Below are positions 1 through 8,568 of a DNA stretch of 48,081 bases, in pieces. Every line of letters starts with the position of its first letter. Position 1 is the stretch's first letter. Made by a program: the position numbers and the translations under genes. The notes below the pieces were generated by a model. That model worked only from the letters and a program-made list of their open reading frames with translations, was not told where the DNA came from and did no database searches. The stretch lies in assembly GCA_026645735.1 (NCBI GenBank), contig JAPKMT010000022.1, forward strand, positions 1-48,081, read 5' to 3'. The DNA comes from Flexilinea sp. GTDB taxonomy: Bacteria; Chloroflexota; Anaerolineae; Anaerolineales; Anaerolineaceae.

Positions 1-364
1 AACAAATAATTTTCCAGAATGTTTGAAAAAGATTTATAAAATATCAATTCCTGAAAAATAATACATTTACGATTATTGATCAGGATCTTACAAAAGAGGC
101 TAATAATTCTTGAATACGAATTTTTGCGAAATAACAATCATTTAAATTACCGGACTATCTTTCGGTTAATCATTTTTTTTTCTTTCTTATCGGGAAATAT
201 CTCACTTGCGTTTCTGTTGTTCATTCATCGCATCCTCTGATTATTTTTCATCAGAAAGTGTAATATTTTTTTCATAAAATTTAAAAATATTGTAGAATAA
301 ACGAGCTGGTTATTAAAACAGAGTATTTATTTTTTTACTGTTTATAAATAACCACAACGATAAA
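1..364. other. AT-rich non-coding left edge
   Basis: No convincing gene is visible here on either strand. The stretch is very AT-rich with poly-T tracts. A TAGAAT hexamer at 293-298 could serve as a -10 box for the small gene that follows, but the matching -35 (TTTCAT at 270-275) is weak. CCAG near position 14 and AATTACCGG ending near 153 resemble the ends of the repeat family described elsewhere in this window, but the match is too poor to call a copy. Confidence 0.4.
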
Positions 365-382
365 ATGATGAGTGGAGATGTG

Positions 383-583
383 ATGAGCGAATTTATTATA
401 CAAAAAGGGTATTCCTGTGAATCAAAAACCTTTCGTTTGCCAGAAAATATGGTTGAAGTATTAGAAAAACTGGCAGTGGAAAATCATTTATCTTTGAATA
501 ACCTTGTCGTACAATGTCTGGAATATGCAATGCTGAATTTGGATGGGAAAGATAAATCAGGTAATAAATCCACTTCCAAATAA
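383..583 (+). CDS. small ribbon-helix-helix-like protein
   Basis: A 66-residue protein. The core FRLPENMVEVLEKLA followed by NHLSLNNLVVQCLEYAM has the beta strand, helix, turn and helix spacing of Arc/CopG/MetJ ribbon-helix-helix DNA-binding proteins, so a dimeric transcription factor or antitoxin-like role is inferred. I chose ATG 383 because GGAG at 374-377 sits 5 nt upstream; the ATG at 365 has no Shine-Dalgarno. No toxin gene is adjacent. It is one of few plus-strand genes in the left half and is followed by a terminator shared with the opposite operon. The target is unknown. Confidence 0.6.
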   Translation: MSEFIIQKGYSCESKTFRLPENMVEVLEKLAVENHLSLNNLVVQCLEYAMLNLDGKDKSGNKSTSK

Positions 584-772
584 CAATAACCTTTTAATAA
601 CAGCGATTCAAAAAATGGGAAAAAATATCCATATTTCGAACAGCAGATGAAAAAAATTACACATGCGATAATGAAAATTGAATTCTATTTTCATAAAAAT
701 TGCTTTTTATACTAAGGGCTGTATGTACACTTTGAATTGTTGCTTTATCATTGATTTGTAATTTTGATAAAC

Positions 773-810
773 AAAAAAGCCTCCGTCTTTTTGCGAAGGC
801 TTTTTTGTTT
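773..810. terminator. bidirectional intrinsic terminator
   Basis: AAAAAAGCCT and AGGCTTTTTT form a stem with a short pyrimidine-rich loop, flanked by an A-run on the left and a T-run on the right, so it can end transcripts from both strands. It separates the small plus-strand gene (383-583) from the convergent RCK/ATPase operon ending at 868. Confidence 0.8.
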
Positions 811-867
811 ACCGCTTGGATTTTCATTCTGAAGAAACATCAGCCATTTTATGAAGCACACAGAAAT

Positions 868-1548
868 TCATTTGAAAATTTGCCGAATTGGTCCCAATAC
901 ACTCGCCAAAACAGAGAGCTCCTCTGAATGAACAATTGCTAAAACTTCATCTGCTGACTGTAAAATCGTATCGCCACGCGGTAAAATCAAATCTCCTTTT
1001 CGAATAACCGCCGCTAAAAGGCAACGTGTTGGAAGCCCCAGCATTTGAATCGATTTTCCATCGGCAGGGGATCCTGGAGCCACCTTTTCTTCAACAAGCG
1101 AATATTGCCCTTTTCGTAATTTGACTAAAGTCATCATATCTCCGAGAGACATTTCTTCCAAAATCAAGTTGCCCAATAATTCTGCTTGATTCAGCGCAAC
1201 ATGTACACCCATTTCCGGAGTATAGAGCCAGGCATTTTTCGGATTGTTCACACGTGAGATAATCCGTGGAACTCGAAACTCATAACTTGCCAGACTACAA
1301 ACCGCCAAATTTGTCTCGTCTGCACCTGTCACCACCGCAATCACATCGGCTTTATGAATGCCCGCTTTTTCAAGCACCTCTGGATCTGTTCCATTTCCCA
1401 GCATGACCATATTTTCCGGAATCGATTGTTTCAGGAATTCAACCCTTTCTTTTCGATTTTCAACAATCATAATTTGATGATTTTCCCGCAATAATAAAGA
1501 TGCCAGATAATTTCCCACTTGCCCGCCGCCAATAATAATCGTAAACAT
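868..1548 (-). CDS. RCK (TrkA-type) K+ regulatory protein, second copy
   Basis: A 226-residue cytosolic protein with an N-terminal Rossmann RCK-N domain (FTIIIGGGQVGNYLA; GxGxxG motif, acidic residue at the end of strand 2) and a C-terminal RCK-C/TrkA-C domain (about 140-220). RCK proteins bind NAD(H), ATP/ADP or c-di-AMP and gate K+ channels or transporters. ATG 1548 is chosen because AAAGGAGAA lies directly upstream; the longer frame opens with GTG. It lies 13 nt after the other RCK gene and ends the operon. Together the two single-RCK proteins resemble the halves of a tandem TrkA. No TrkH/KtrB partner is in this window. Confidence 0.85.
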   Translation of the reverse strand: MFTIIIGGGQVGNYLASLLLRENHQIMIVENRKERVEFLKQSIPENMVMLGNGTDPEVLEKAGIHKADVIAVVTGADETNLAVCSLASYEFRVPRIISRVNNPKNAWLYTPEMGVHVALNQAELLGNLILEEMSLGDMMTLVKLRKGQYSLVEEKVAPGSPADGKSIQMLGLPTRCLLAAVIRKGDLILPRGDTILQSADEVLAIVHSEELSVLASVLGPIRQIFK

Positions 1549-1561
1549 GTTTTCTCCTTTC

Positions 1562-2209
1562 CTATACACCCAATATTTCCCGCAGACGACTGGCAGACGA
1601 TCTTAAGACTGCTAAATGGAGAAGATCATCTTTCTGTAAGATCGTCCCGGAAGTGGGAAGAAATGTTCTATTTGCACGTGTTATTGAAACAATATGAATT
1701 TCACCGGTTACTGTCAGATCACGAATGGTTTTCCCAACCAAAAGATTGGGAACATCCGCCGCAATAAGTTCCACATCACCGCTCCCAATTCCATAAACCG
1801 TATCCAGCGGGGAGTACAACAGCAAATCGGTGATTCGATGAATCCCCCATTCTGTCGGGGCGATCGTTTGGAGGCCTAATCTTCGGTATATCTCAGCCTG
1901 TCGGACATCGTATAAACGGGCAACGACCCGGGGAACCCGAAAAATGAATTTTGCGATGCGGGCTGCAACGATATTCGTGTCATCATCGGTTGTAACCGCA
2001 GCAAGCGCGTCTGCCCGTTCAATACCCATTTTCAGCAAAGTTTCACGATCAAAACCGACACCGGTAAAAATTTGACCTTTAAAATCCTCTCCCAGTCTTT
2101 CAAATGCCTGAGGATCCTTATCGACAATCGAGACTTTATGGTTTTGGGAAGCCAACACTCTGGCAATGCCAGATCCGACACGTCCACATCCAACGATTAA
2201 TATTTTCAT
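1562..2209 (-). CDS. RCK (TrkA-type) K+ regulatory protein, first copy
   Basis: A 215-residue RCK-N plus RCK-C protein. ILIVGCGRVGSGIAR is the dinucleotide-binding loop and VDKD ends strand 2; DDDTN matches the conserved region after strand 4. It overlaps the upstream P-type ATPase gene by 4 nt (ATGA), so it is translationally coupled to it, and the second RCK gene follows after 13 nt. TrkA/KtrA family members normally control a separate K+ channel. Coupling to an ATPase suggests that this pair senses nucleotides for K+/Na+ balance, possibly acting on the ATPase or on the nearby KimA-like permease; this is inference. Confidence 0.88.
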   Translation of the reverse strand: MKILIVGCGRVGSGIARVLASQNHKVSIVDKDPQAFERLGEDFKGQIFTGVGFDRETLLKMGIERADALAAVTTDDDTNIVAARIAKFIFRVPRVVARLYDVRQAEIYRRLGLQTIAPTEWGIHRITDLLLYSPLDTVYGIGSGDVELIAADVPNLLVGKTIRDLTVTGEIHIVSITRANRTFLPTSGTILQKDDLLHLAVLRSSASRLREILGV

Positions 2210-5085
2210 GCTATCTCTCCCTTTTCCTGGGCTTTTAACCTTCTGTTTTGTTCCTTTTTACGTAATCTGACCTTGTCTAATTCATCAAATAAGATAAATA
2301 CCGGAGGAAGTAAGAACAAGAAAAGCCAGTCTCGTATCGAAATCGGCGCTGTTCCAAATATTTCCTGCAAAAATGGTACATAGATGATTAGAGAAACAAG
2401 TAACAGCTCAACACCAATTCCTAATAACACCAGGCGATTGGTGGATAATTTAATTTTGAAGATTGATGTGTATTCGGAGCGACGGCATAAAACCGCTCCG
2501 ATTTGAGTAGTAACAACACCTGCTAAGGTCATTGTCGTAGCCATATAATATAAACGCGTTCCCTCTCCTGCCATCGGCAATCCAGGTCTCCAGCCATTCT
2601 GCCAGTACATGAAATAAAAAGCTGCCATGGATGTAACCGATTGCACAATCCCATAGAATAACAATGCTTTCGTAAAAAATTTTGAGGAAAGCATCGGTTC
2701 ATTTTGGGAACGCGGCGGACGCATCATTGTCCCTGGTTCAGGTTTTTCAGTACCCAGACCCATTGCTGGAACCATGTCAGTACCCAGATCAATGGATAAT
2801 ATCTGCATGATGGTCAAAGGTAGCGGAATTGCGCCGCGGGAAAAGAGCATCAGAATAAACGGGACTGCCTCAGGCATGTTGCTGGTCACCACATAGGTCG
2901 CAAATTTTCGAATATTGGAATAGACAGCCCGACCCTCCTCGATGGCATGCACAATCGAAGCAAAATTATCATCGGTTAAGATCATATCCGCTGCTTCTTT
3001 CGCGACATCTGTCCCAGTCAATCCCATCGCAATTCCAATATCAGCTTTCTTTAATGCAGGTGCATCATTCACGCCATCCCCGGTAACTGCCACAATTTCG
3101 CCCATTTCTTTTAATGCTGTAACGACACGTAATTTGTGCTCTGGCGCAACGCGAGCAAATATCACTTCATGCATCAAGGATTCCTTAAGCGCCGGTTCGT
3201 CCAGTTTGTCCAGATCCAGTCCAGTAATGACTCTCGCATCATTGGATCGTACAATCCCGATTCTTCGCGCAATAGATTCCGCAGTTAAACCGTAATCACC
3301 GGTGATCATAATAATGCGAACCCCTGCCGTATGACATTGTTGGATTGCTTCGGCGACTTCCGGCCGTGGCGGATCCATCATTGCGATTAATCCTGTGAAA
3401 GTCAAATCCCTTTCAATTTCTTCCGGTGGTTGATCCTTCCATTGCGTATCTGCGGCGGACAAACTTCGACAGGCAACTGCCAAAACCCGCAATCCATTAC
3501 GAGCGTAATCATCATTGGCAGCCATAATCTGAGATCGTAGAGATTCATCTAAAAAAGTATCATGGTCATGAATACGAACCTGTGTACAAAGTTCAAGAAC
3601 CTCTTTCGGAGCTCCTTTTATGAACACAGACAACCCATCGTCTTCCTGATGAATTGAACTCATGCGTTTTCGATGAGAATCAAACGGCAACTCTCGTAAA
3701 CGGGGTGTAATTTGATTTTCACGATCCAGGTCAATACCGTCTTTTTTTGCTGCGACAATAATAGCTGCCTCAGTAGGATCGCCAACAATCGACCAATTTG
3801 AATTTTCTTCGTTTGGTGAAATCAAACGGGCATTGTTACATAAACTTGCCATCCGCAAAAATCTTTTCAGATCCTCATCTGAATTCTGTTTTTTAAAATT
3901 TTTATTTAATAATTGGATATCACCTTTCGGTATATATCCGACACCTGTTACAATATATCGCTCTTCAGGAAGCCAAATACCAGTGACAGTCATTTCATTC
4001 TGTGTCAATGTGCCGGTTTTATCGGTACAAATTACTGTTGTACATCCTAATGTCTCAACTGCGGACAATTTTTTAATAAGCGCATTTTTCTTAGCCATGC
4101 GTTGAACACCCATAGCCAGGGATAACGTAACTGTCGGGAGCAATCCTTCCGGTACAAATGCGACAATCATACCCATCGCAAATATAAAGCTCTCCAGCAG
4201 ATCGACTCCGGCCAGGAAAATCCCGAGAATAAAAAATACAATTCCGATGCCAACCGCCAATACGGATACCGATTTGGTAACGCGTTTCATCTCTTTTTGC
4301 AGCGGGCTCAATTCATCCCCCACCGTTTGTGTCAAATGCGCGATTTTTCCAAATTCAGTATTCATTCCTGTGGCATAAACAACAGCACGGCCAGTACCGG
4401 CAGAAACCATCGTTCCGGCATAGAGAATATTCGGGAGTTCCGTATTCGTCAAATTCGATCTCTGAACCGGATCGCAGGTTTTTCGCACTGGATTGGATTC
4501 ACCGCTCAACGTAGACTGATTTACGCGCAATTCATTTTCCTGAAATAATCTTGCATCAGCAGATAGACGATCGCCCTCTTCAACGAGAAGAATATCGCCT
4601 GGCACCAGTTCGTCAGCCAGGATTCGGCTGCTTTCCCCGTTTCTCATTACTCGTGCATAAGAAGGAAGCAGATTCTTTAAGGCTTCGGTTGCTTTTTCAG
4701 CACGGAATTCCTGCCAAAACGAGAATAAACCATTAATGATATTTACAAGCCAAATGGCTATGCCCAATTCAGGCATTTTCGCAATAAATCCTACGATTCC
4801 TGCGATCCAAAGAAGTATCGCCATCACATGCGTGAAATTAGCCAGAAATCGCAGCCAAATGGATTTGCCCTTTTCTTTGGAGATTGTATTCGGCCCATAA
4901 CGTCTCTGGCGATCTCGAGCTTCTTCATTGGTCAATCCACCTTTTCTGGTTTCCAGTATCGAGATGACTTCTGAATCAACGGATTCACCCATAACTGTTA
5001 TCAACCCATCAGAGGAAAACTGGTGGCTTGAATCTGTTTTTTCCTTCGACTCCAATTGTTTCAAATGAAAATTTTCCTTTAACAT
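2206..5085 (-). CDS. P2-type cation ATPase, Na+/K+-ATPase-like
   Basis: About 959 residues, the full length of a P2 ATPase. Visible are the A-domain SGES, the M4 PEGLLPTVT motif, the phosphorylation motif DKTGTLT, the hinge TGDGVNDAP, M5 TSNMPEAVPF and M6 IDLGTDMVPA. The last two match Na+/K+-ATPase: both M6 aspartates, the M5 glutamate and the serine of TSN are kept, so Na+ export and/or K+ uptake is the best guess, although bacterial members can move Ca2+ or Na+ alone. ATG 5085 follows GGGGG by 7 nt; ATG 5112, preceded by AGGAG at very short spacing, is an alternative. The open frame reaches a GTG at 5145. Confidence 0.9.
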   Translation of the reverse strand: MLKENFHLKQLESKEKTDSSHQFSSDGLITVMGESVDSEVISILETRKGGLTNEEARDRQRRYGPNTISKEKGKSIWLRFLANFTHVMAILLWIAGIVGFIAKMPELGIAIWLVNIINGLFSFWQEFRAEKATEALKNLLPSYARVMRNGESSRILADELVPGDILLVEEGDRLSADARLFQENELRVNQSTLSGESNPVRKTCDPVQRSNLTNTELPNILYAGTMVSAGTGRAVVYATGMNTEFGKIAHLTQTVGDELSPLQKEMKRVTKSVSVLAVGIGIVFFILGIFLAGVDLLESFIFAMGMIVAFVPEGLLPTVTLSLAMGVQRMAKKNALIKKLSAVETLGCTTVICTDKTGTLTQNEMTVTGIWLPEERYIVTGVGYIPKGDIQLLNKNFKKQNSDEDLKRFLRMASLCNNARLISPNEENSNWSIVGDPTEAAIIVAAKKDGIDLDRENQITPRLRELPFDSHRKRMSSIHQEDDGLSVFIKGAPKEVLELCTQVRIHDHDTFLDESLRSQIMAANDDYARNGLRVLAVACRSLSAADTQWKDQPPEEIERDLTFTGLIAMMDPPRPEVAEAIQQCHTAGVRIIMITGDYGLTAESIARRIGIVRSNDARVITGLDLDKLDEPALKESLMHEVIFARVAPEHKLRVVTALKEMGEIVAVTGDGVNDAPALKKADIGIAMGLTGTDVAKEAADMILTDDNFASIVHAIEEGRAVYSNIRKFATYVVTSNMPEAVPFILMLFSRGAIPLPLTIMQILSIDLGTDMVPAMGLGTEKPEPGTMMRPPRSQNEPMLSSKFFTKALLFYGIVQSVTSMAAFYFMYWQNGWRPGLPMAGEGTRLYYMATTMTLAGVVTTQIGAVLCRRSEYTSIFKIKLSTNRLVLLGIGVELLLVSLIIYVPFLQEIFGTAPISIRDWLFLFLLPPVFILFDELDKVRLRKKEQNRRLKAQEKGEIA

Positions 5086-5199
5086 AGTTTTTCCCCCATT
5101 GAGGAATTCCATTTCTCCTTTTGACCGATATCGGATGAAAAACACTCGGTCTCTTCTTAATTCAATAATATAAATTTCGGTTTATACAACTCAGACCAA

Positions 5200-5311
5200 A
5201 CATCGATTTGAAATATGAGATGGATAATTTGATATTGTATTGTTTCTGCGTAGAAAACAACAACAATACTTCTGTCTTTTACAAGGTTTTTTTCGATTTT
5301 CGAATTACTGC
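5200..5311. repeat. MITE-like element, copy A
   Basis: A 112-bp intergenic element with terminal inverted repeats: the left end reads ATCGATTTGAAATATGAGA, the right end (reverse complement) CAGTAATTCGAAA. An internal imperfect hairpin joins 5233-5247 to 5252-5268. The flanks AGACCAA (5193-5199) and AGACCAG (5312-5318) match in 6 of 7 positions, as expected of an aged target-site duplication. It lies between the two P-type ATPase genes. A 94-codon open frame that crosses it (5208-5492) is not considered a gene. Confidence 0.7.
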
Positions 5312-5502
5312 AGACCAGTCCAAAAAATCCCAGCAATTCGAAATAAGGATCGACTTTTCGAATAAAGAAAGAAAACTTGTTGTTCTTATAGTTGTTTTTA
5401 GTAAAATTGCATATTTAAAAAAGTCTCCTCATCCAAAAATTAAACTCAGTGTATATGATCATATTACGATAAATCCTGACAATTTTTTCTGATCGGTAGA
5501 TC

Positions 5503-5584
5503 AAAAAATGGGAAGGATAGATTGCTGCTGCTTTTTTTTTGAGTTGATCATAAAAAAACATAACAACAAATCTTCCCTTTTTTT
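5503..5584 (-). terminator. possible terminator after second P-type ATPase
   Basis: Read on the minus strand, an AGGGAAGAT arm begins at the stop codon of the ATPase and pairs with ATCCTTCCC about 50 nt further on, which runs into a T-tract. The loop is unusually long, so this is only a possible intrinsic terminator. Confidence 0.35.
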
Positions 5585-8351
5585 ATCGACCTTTCCATGA
5601 TTCGAATAGCTGCTTTCTGATTCTTTCAATAAGATAGAAAACCGGTACCAACAGGCTGATACGGAGCCAATAAACGAACGGCAATGAGACATGCTGGAAG
5701 ATTATTTTTACTGGCGTGAAATAAATTGTCATCATCAGAAACAGGGAGGATAAAACTATGGCAAAAATCAAATGTGGATTACTGAATAATCCGATTTTTT
5801 TCACATTATTTTTCTCTGTCCGACAGACAAAGGCGTTACCAAATTGTACAAACACAACTCCGGCATAATACATTGTGACTGCAGTCAAATAAACCTGTTC
5901 ATTCGATTGCATAAATACGAATTTTCGATTCAGCGAATCAAACAGAAGATTTCCTGAATCCCAATAAACACTGACAAAAAGTAAAAAACACAAAAAGAAT
6001 TCTGTACCGCCTGTCCGGAGAAACGATTGCAAAAGAAGCGGTCGATCTACCAATAATTGATCTTTTCTCCTTGGAGGACACAACATCACATCCGGTTCTG
6101 GCTTTTCACTGCACAAACCTAAAGCCGGGAAGAGATCGGTAACAAAATCGATTGCAATGACTTGAGCAACCGTTAATACCAAGGGAATTTTAAAAATCGC
6201 AGTCAGGAAAAATGGAAGTATTTCTGGAATGTTTGATGCAAAGATATAGGTAATTGATTTCCTGATATTCGCAAATATGGATCTTCCTTCTCCAATTGCG
6301 GTGACGATCGATGAAAAGTCATCACGCATCAATATGACATCCGCAGACTCTTTGGCAGCATCAGAACCAGTCAATCCCATCGCTATTCCAACATCAGCCG
6401 CTCGGATAGCCGGAGTGTCATTGACGCCATCACCGATGACAGCAACTACCTCACCCTGAGCTTTCAGTAAATTGACAATTCGGAGTTTGTGTTCGGGCGC
6501 CATACGCGAATAGATGATTTCCTGAGAAAGCAATTGAGAGAGAGCCTCATCATCCATCGCCTCGATTTCTGATCCAGTGACAAGACGCGTGGTTTTTATT
6601 GAAATCATTCCAATTCTGCGAGCTATGGATTCCGCAGTCAAACCATAATCGCCGGTCATCATCATCATACGAATTCCGGCTTGTTTAATGGTCTGTACTG
6701 CTCGTGCAACTTCAGTCCTCGGCGGATCCATCATTCCAATTAATCCCAAAAACGTCAATCCGCATTCAATCGAATCTTCATAAAATGGTCCTTTCTGGTA
6801 AGGAATCTCGCGTTGCGCCAAAGCCAATACTCGCAAAGAAGAACTTGAGAACTCATCATTTATTTGTAAAATTTCTTCACGTAATTCTTCGTTCAGTTCC
6901 AGCGTTTGCCCTTCAATCAGAATATCAGAGCAAAGATGCAGAATTTCTTTTGGGGCGCCTTTTGTACAAATCAGAAGTTGGTTGTTGGTTGTGTGGATCG
7001 TCGACATACGTTTTCTGTGAGCATCAAAAGGAATCTCATACATTCGAGGAAATTCATTTTCAATCGCAGTGGGTTTCATTCCGAATTTTATAGCCATCAC
7101 CCTTAATGCCGATTCCGTCTGGTCCCCCAGACCGTGCCAGGCAGACTGTTCTGAATCAGAAGGAAGCAGGCGTGAGTTATTACATAAAATGGATGTTCTG
7201 CCAATTAAGACCAAATCAGAAGATTTGAATTCTTGTATTGTCCCAGTCTTCATCGAGATCACTTCGCCGCAAGGATCATAACCGACACCTGTAACAGAGT
7301 AGCGGTCTTCTTTTGTCCAAATTTCACGCACTGTCATTTGATTTTGCGTCAGCGTACCACTTTTATCAGTGCAAATTACAGAAACGGATCCTAAAGTCTC
7401 AACGACTGATAATTTTTTTACGAAAATACCTTTGGGAGCGAGCCGTTGGACTGCCATGGCAAACGCCAGCGTTATCGTTGCAGCCAAACCTTCCGGTAAT
7501 GCTGCTGCCAATATCCCGATGGATAATGCCAATGCATCCTTTTTTTGAATCCCGATATCAAAGATTCCGATCACAAAAATAATCACAGCGAGCAATATTC
7601 CTACTGCAGAAAGATACTTTGTGATATGCAGAATCTGTTGTTGGAGGTGACTTGGTTCTTCATTTTGGTTTTGGGTTAACTGTGCAATACGTCCGAACTG
7701 AGTGGCCATTCCGGTTTGGTAGACAATCGCTTTACCATTCCCAGAAATCACAGTTGTGCCCGAAAAAATAAGATTGGGATATTCCAATTCCGACAAATCA
7801 TCCCGCAAGATTGGTTCAGATATCTTCACTACCGGCATCACTTCGCCTGTTAAAGCCGATTGATTGGTACGGAAACCATAGGATTCAATTAATCTGGCAT
7901 CGGCTGGTATCCTGTCGCCCGCAGTTAACAGGATTATGTCACCTGGAACAATTTCACTGGCAGGAATCGGTTTTCTCTGCCCATTTCGCAAAACGGCAGC
8001 GTTCACGGGGAGCATTTTTCGTAAGGTATCAAGTACTTGAATTGCCCGACGTTCACTCCAAAATGTGAAAAATGAATTGATCACGACAATAATCCAAATT
8101 ACCGAACCTAATCCCATATGGCCAATCAACATCGAGATTAATCCGGCTCCCCACAAGAGTAAAGACATTGGATTGGAAATATATTGAATCCATTGTTTCA
8201 CCGGTAAAGACCGATAAGGCTCAATCAAACAATTCTGTCCATATAGACCGGTTCTATCGGATACTTCCCGATCAGAAAGCCCATTATCGGATGATGCCAG
8301 GTAATCAAAGATTTCCTGAGTTGTTAACGTTTGAATAGGTAAAAAAGCCAT
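5583..8351 (-). CDS. P2-type cation ATPase, second paralogue
   Basis: 922 residues. TGEV (about 168-171) replaces TGES in the A domain, PEGLAATIT marks M4, DKSGTLT (329-335) holds the phosphorylated aspartate with Ser instead of Thr at position 3, and GDGVNDTPA is the hinge. M5 FASNIPEILPF and M6 IDFVTDLFPALGL keep the Na+/K+-ATPase-like glutamate and the two aspartates, but FV replaces LG in M6, so ion preference may differ from the other ATPase. Long leaders with repeat elements lie on both sides, so it is probably transcribed on its own. ATG 8351 has only a weak ribosome site (GACGAG). Confidence 0.9.
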   Translation of the reverse strand: MAFLPIQTLTTQEIFDYLASSDNGLSDREVSDRTGLYGQNCLIEPYRSLPVKQWIQYISNPMSLLLWGAGLISMLIGHMGLGSVIWIIVVINSFFTFWSERRAIQVLDTLRKMLPVNAAVLRNGQRKPIPASEIVPGDIILLTAGDRIPADARLIESYGFRTNQSALTGEVMPVVKISEPILRDDLSELEYPNLIFSGTTVISGNGKAIVYQTGMATQFGRIAQLTQNQNEEPSHLQQQILHITKYLSAVGILLAVIIFVIGIFDIGIQKKDALALSIGILAAALPEGLAATITLAFAMAVQRLAPKGIFVKKLSVVETLGSVSVICTDKSGTLTQNQMTVREIWTKEDRYSVTGVGYDPCGEVISMKTGTIQEFKSSDLVLIGRTSILCNNSRLLPSDSEQSAWHGLGDQTESALRVMAIKFGMKPTAIENEFPRMYEIPFDAHRKRMSTIHTTNNQLLICTKGAPKEILHLCSDILIEGQTLELNEELREEILQINDEFSSSSLRVLALAQREIPYQKGPFYEDSIECGLTFLGLIGMMDPPRTEVARAVQTIKQAGIRMMMMTGDYGLTAESIARRIGMISIKTTRLVTGSEIEAMDDEALSQLLSQEIIYSRMAPEHKLRIVNLLKAQGEVVAVIGDGVNDTPAIRAADVGIAMGLTGSDAAKESADVILMRDDFSSIVTAIGEGRSIFANIRKSITYIFASNIPEILPFFLTAIFKIPLVLTVAQVIAIDFVTDLFPALGLCSEKPEPDVMLCPPRRKDQLLVDRPLLLQSFLRTGGTEFFLCFLLFVSVYWDSGNLLFDSLNRKFVFMQSNEQVYLTAVTMYYAGVVFVQFGNAFVCRTEKNNVKKIGLFSNPHLIFAIVLSSLFLMMTIYFTPVKIIFQHVSLPFVYWLRISLLVPVFYLIERIRKQLFESWKGR

Positions 8352-8382
8352 AAAGACTCGTCAATACCCTGTTTTCGAATGT

Positions 8383-8417
8383 TCTGTACAGTAATTTGAG
8401 AGAAAGAATTGTACAGA
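8383..8417. promoter_or_regulatory. TCTGTACA inverted repeat in ATPase leader
   Basis: TCTGTACA at 8383-8390 and TGTACAGA at 8410-8417 form a perfect inverted repeat with 19 nt between arms, 32-66 nt upstream of the ATPase start. Each arm contains the palindrome TGTACA. It could be a dimer-pair operator; the cognate regulator is unknown. Confidence 0.4.
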
Positions 8418-8424
8418 TAATCAT

Positions 8425-8548
8425 CCAATGATTCAAAATTTAAGAAGGATTACTTATTATTGTGTAATTTTGTGTGGAGTCTGAAAATACACAATAAAAA
8501 GTTTTCTTTTTGGATCAAAAGATTTTTTTTCAAATTTCGAATCACTGA
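8425..8548. repeat. MITE-like element, copy B
   Basis: A 124-bp element whose ends are CCAATGATTCAAAATTTAAG (left) and, as reverse complement, TCAGTGATTCGAAATTTGAA (right). An internal hairpin pairs TTATTGTGTA (8457-8466) with TACACAATAA (8488-8497). It is flanked by a perfect 7-bp direct repeat TAATCAT (8418-8424 and 8549-8555; the direct repeat extends to 9 bp, GATAATCAT), the clearest target-site duplication in this window. It begins 74 nt upstream of the ATPase start and ends 20 nt from the KimA-like stop codon. Confidence 0.8.
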
Positions 8549-8568
8549 TAATCATTAACGGTGACCTG

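Noticed and set aside
5208..5492. 94-codon plus-strand open frame between the ATPase genes
   Set aside because: It runs through repeat copy A, has no ribosome site and no recognisable composition; treated as chance.
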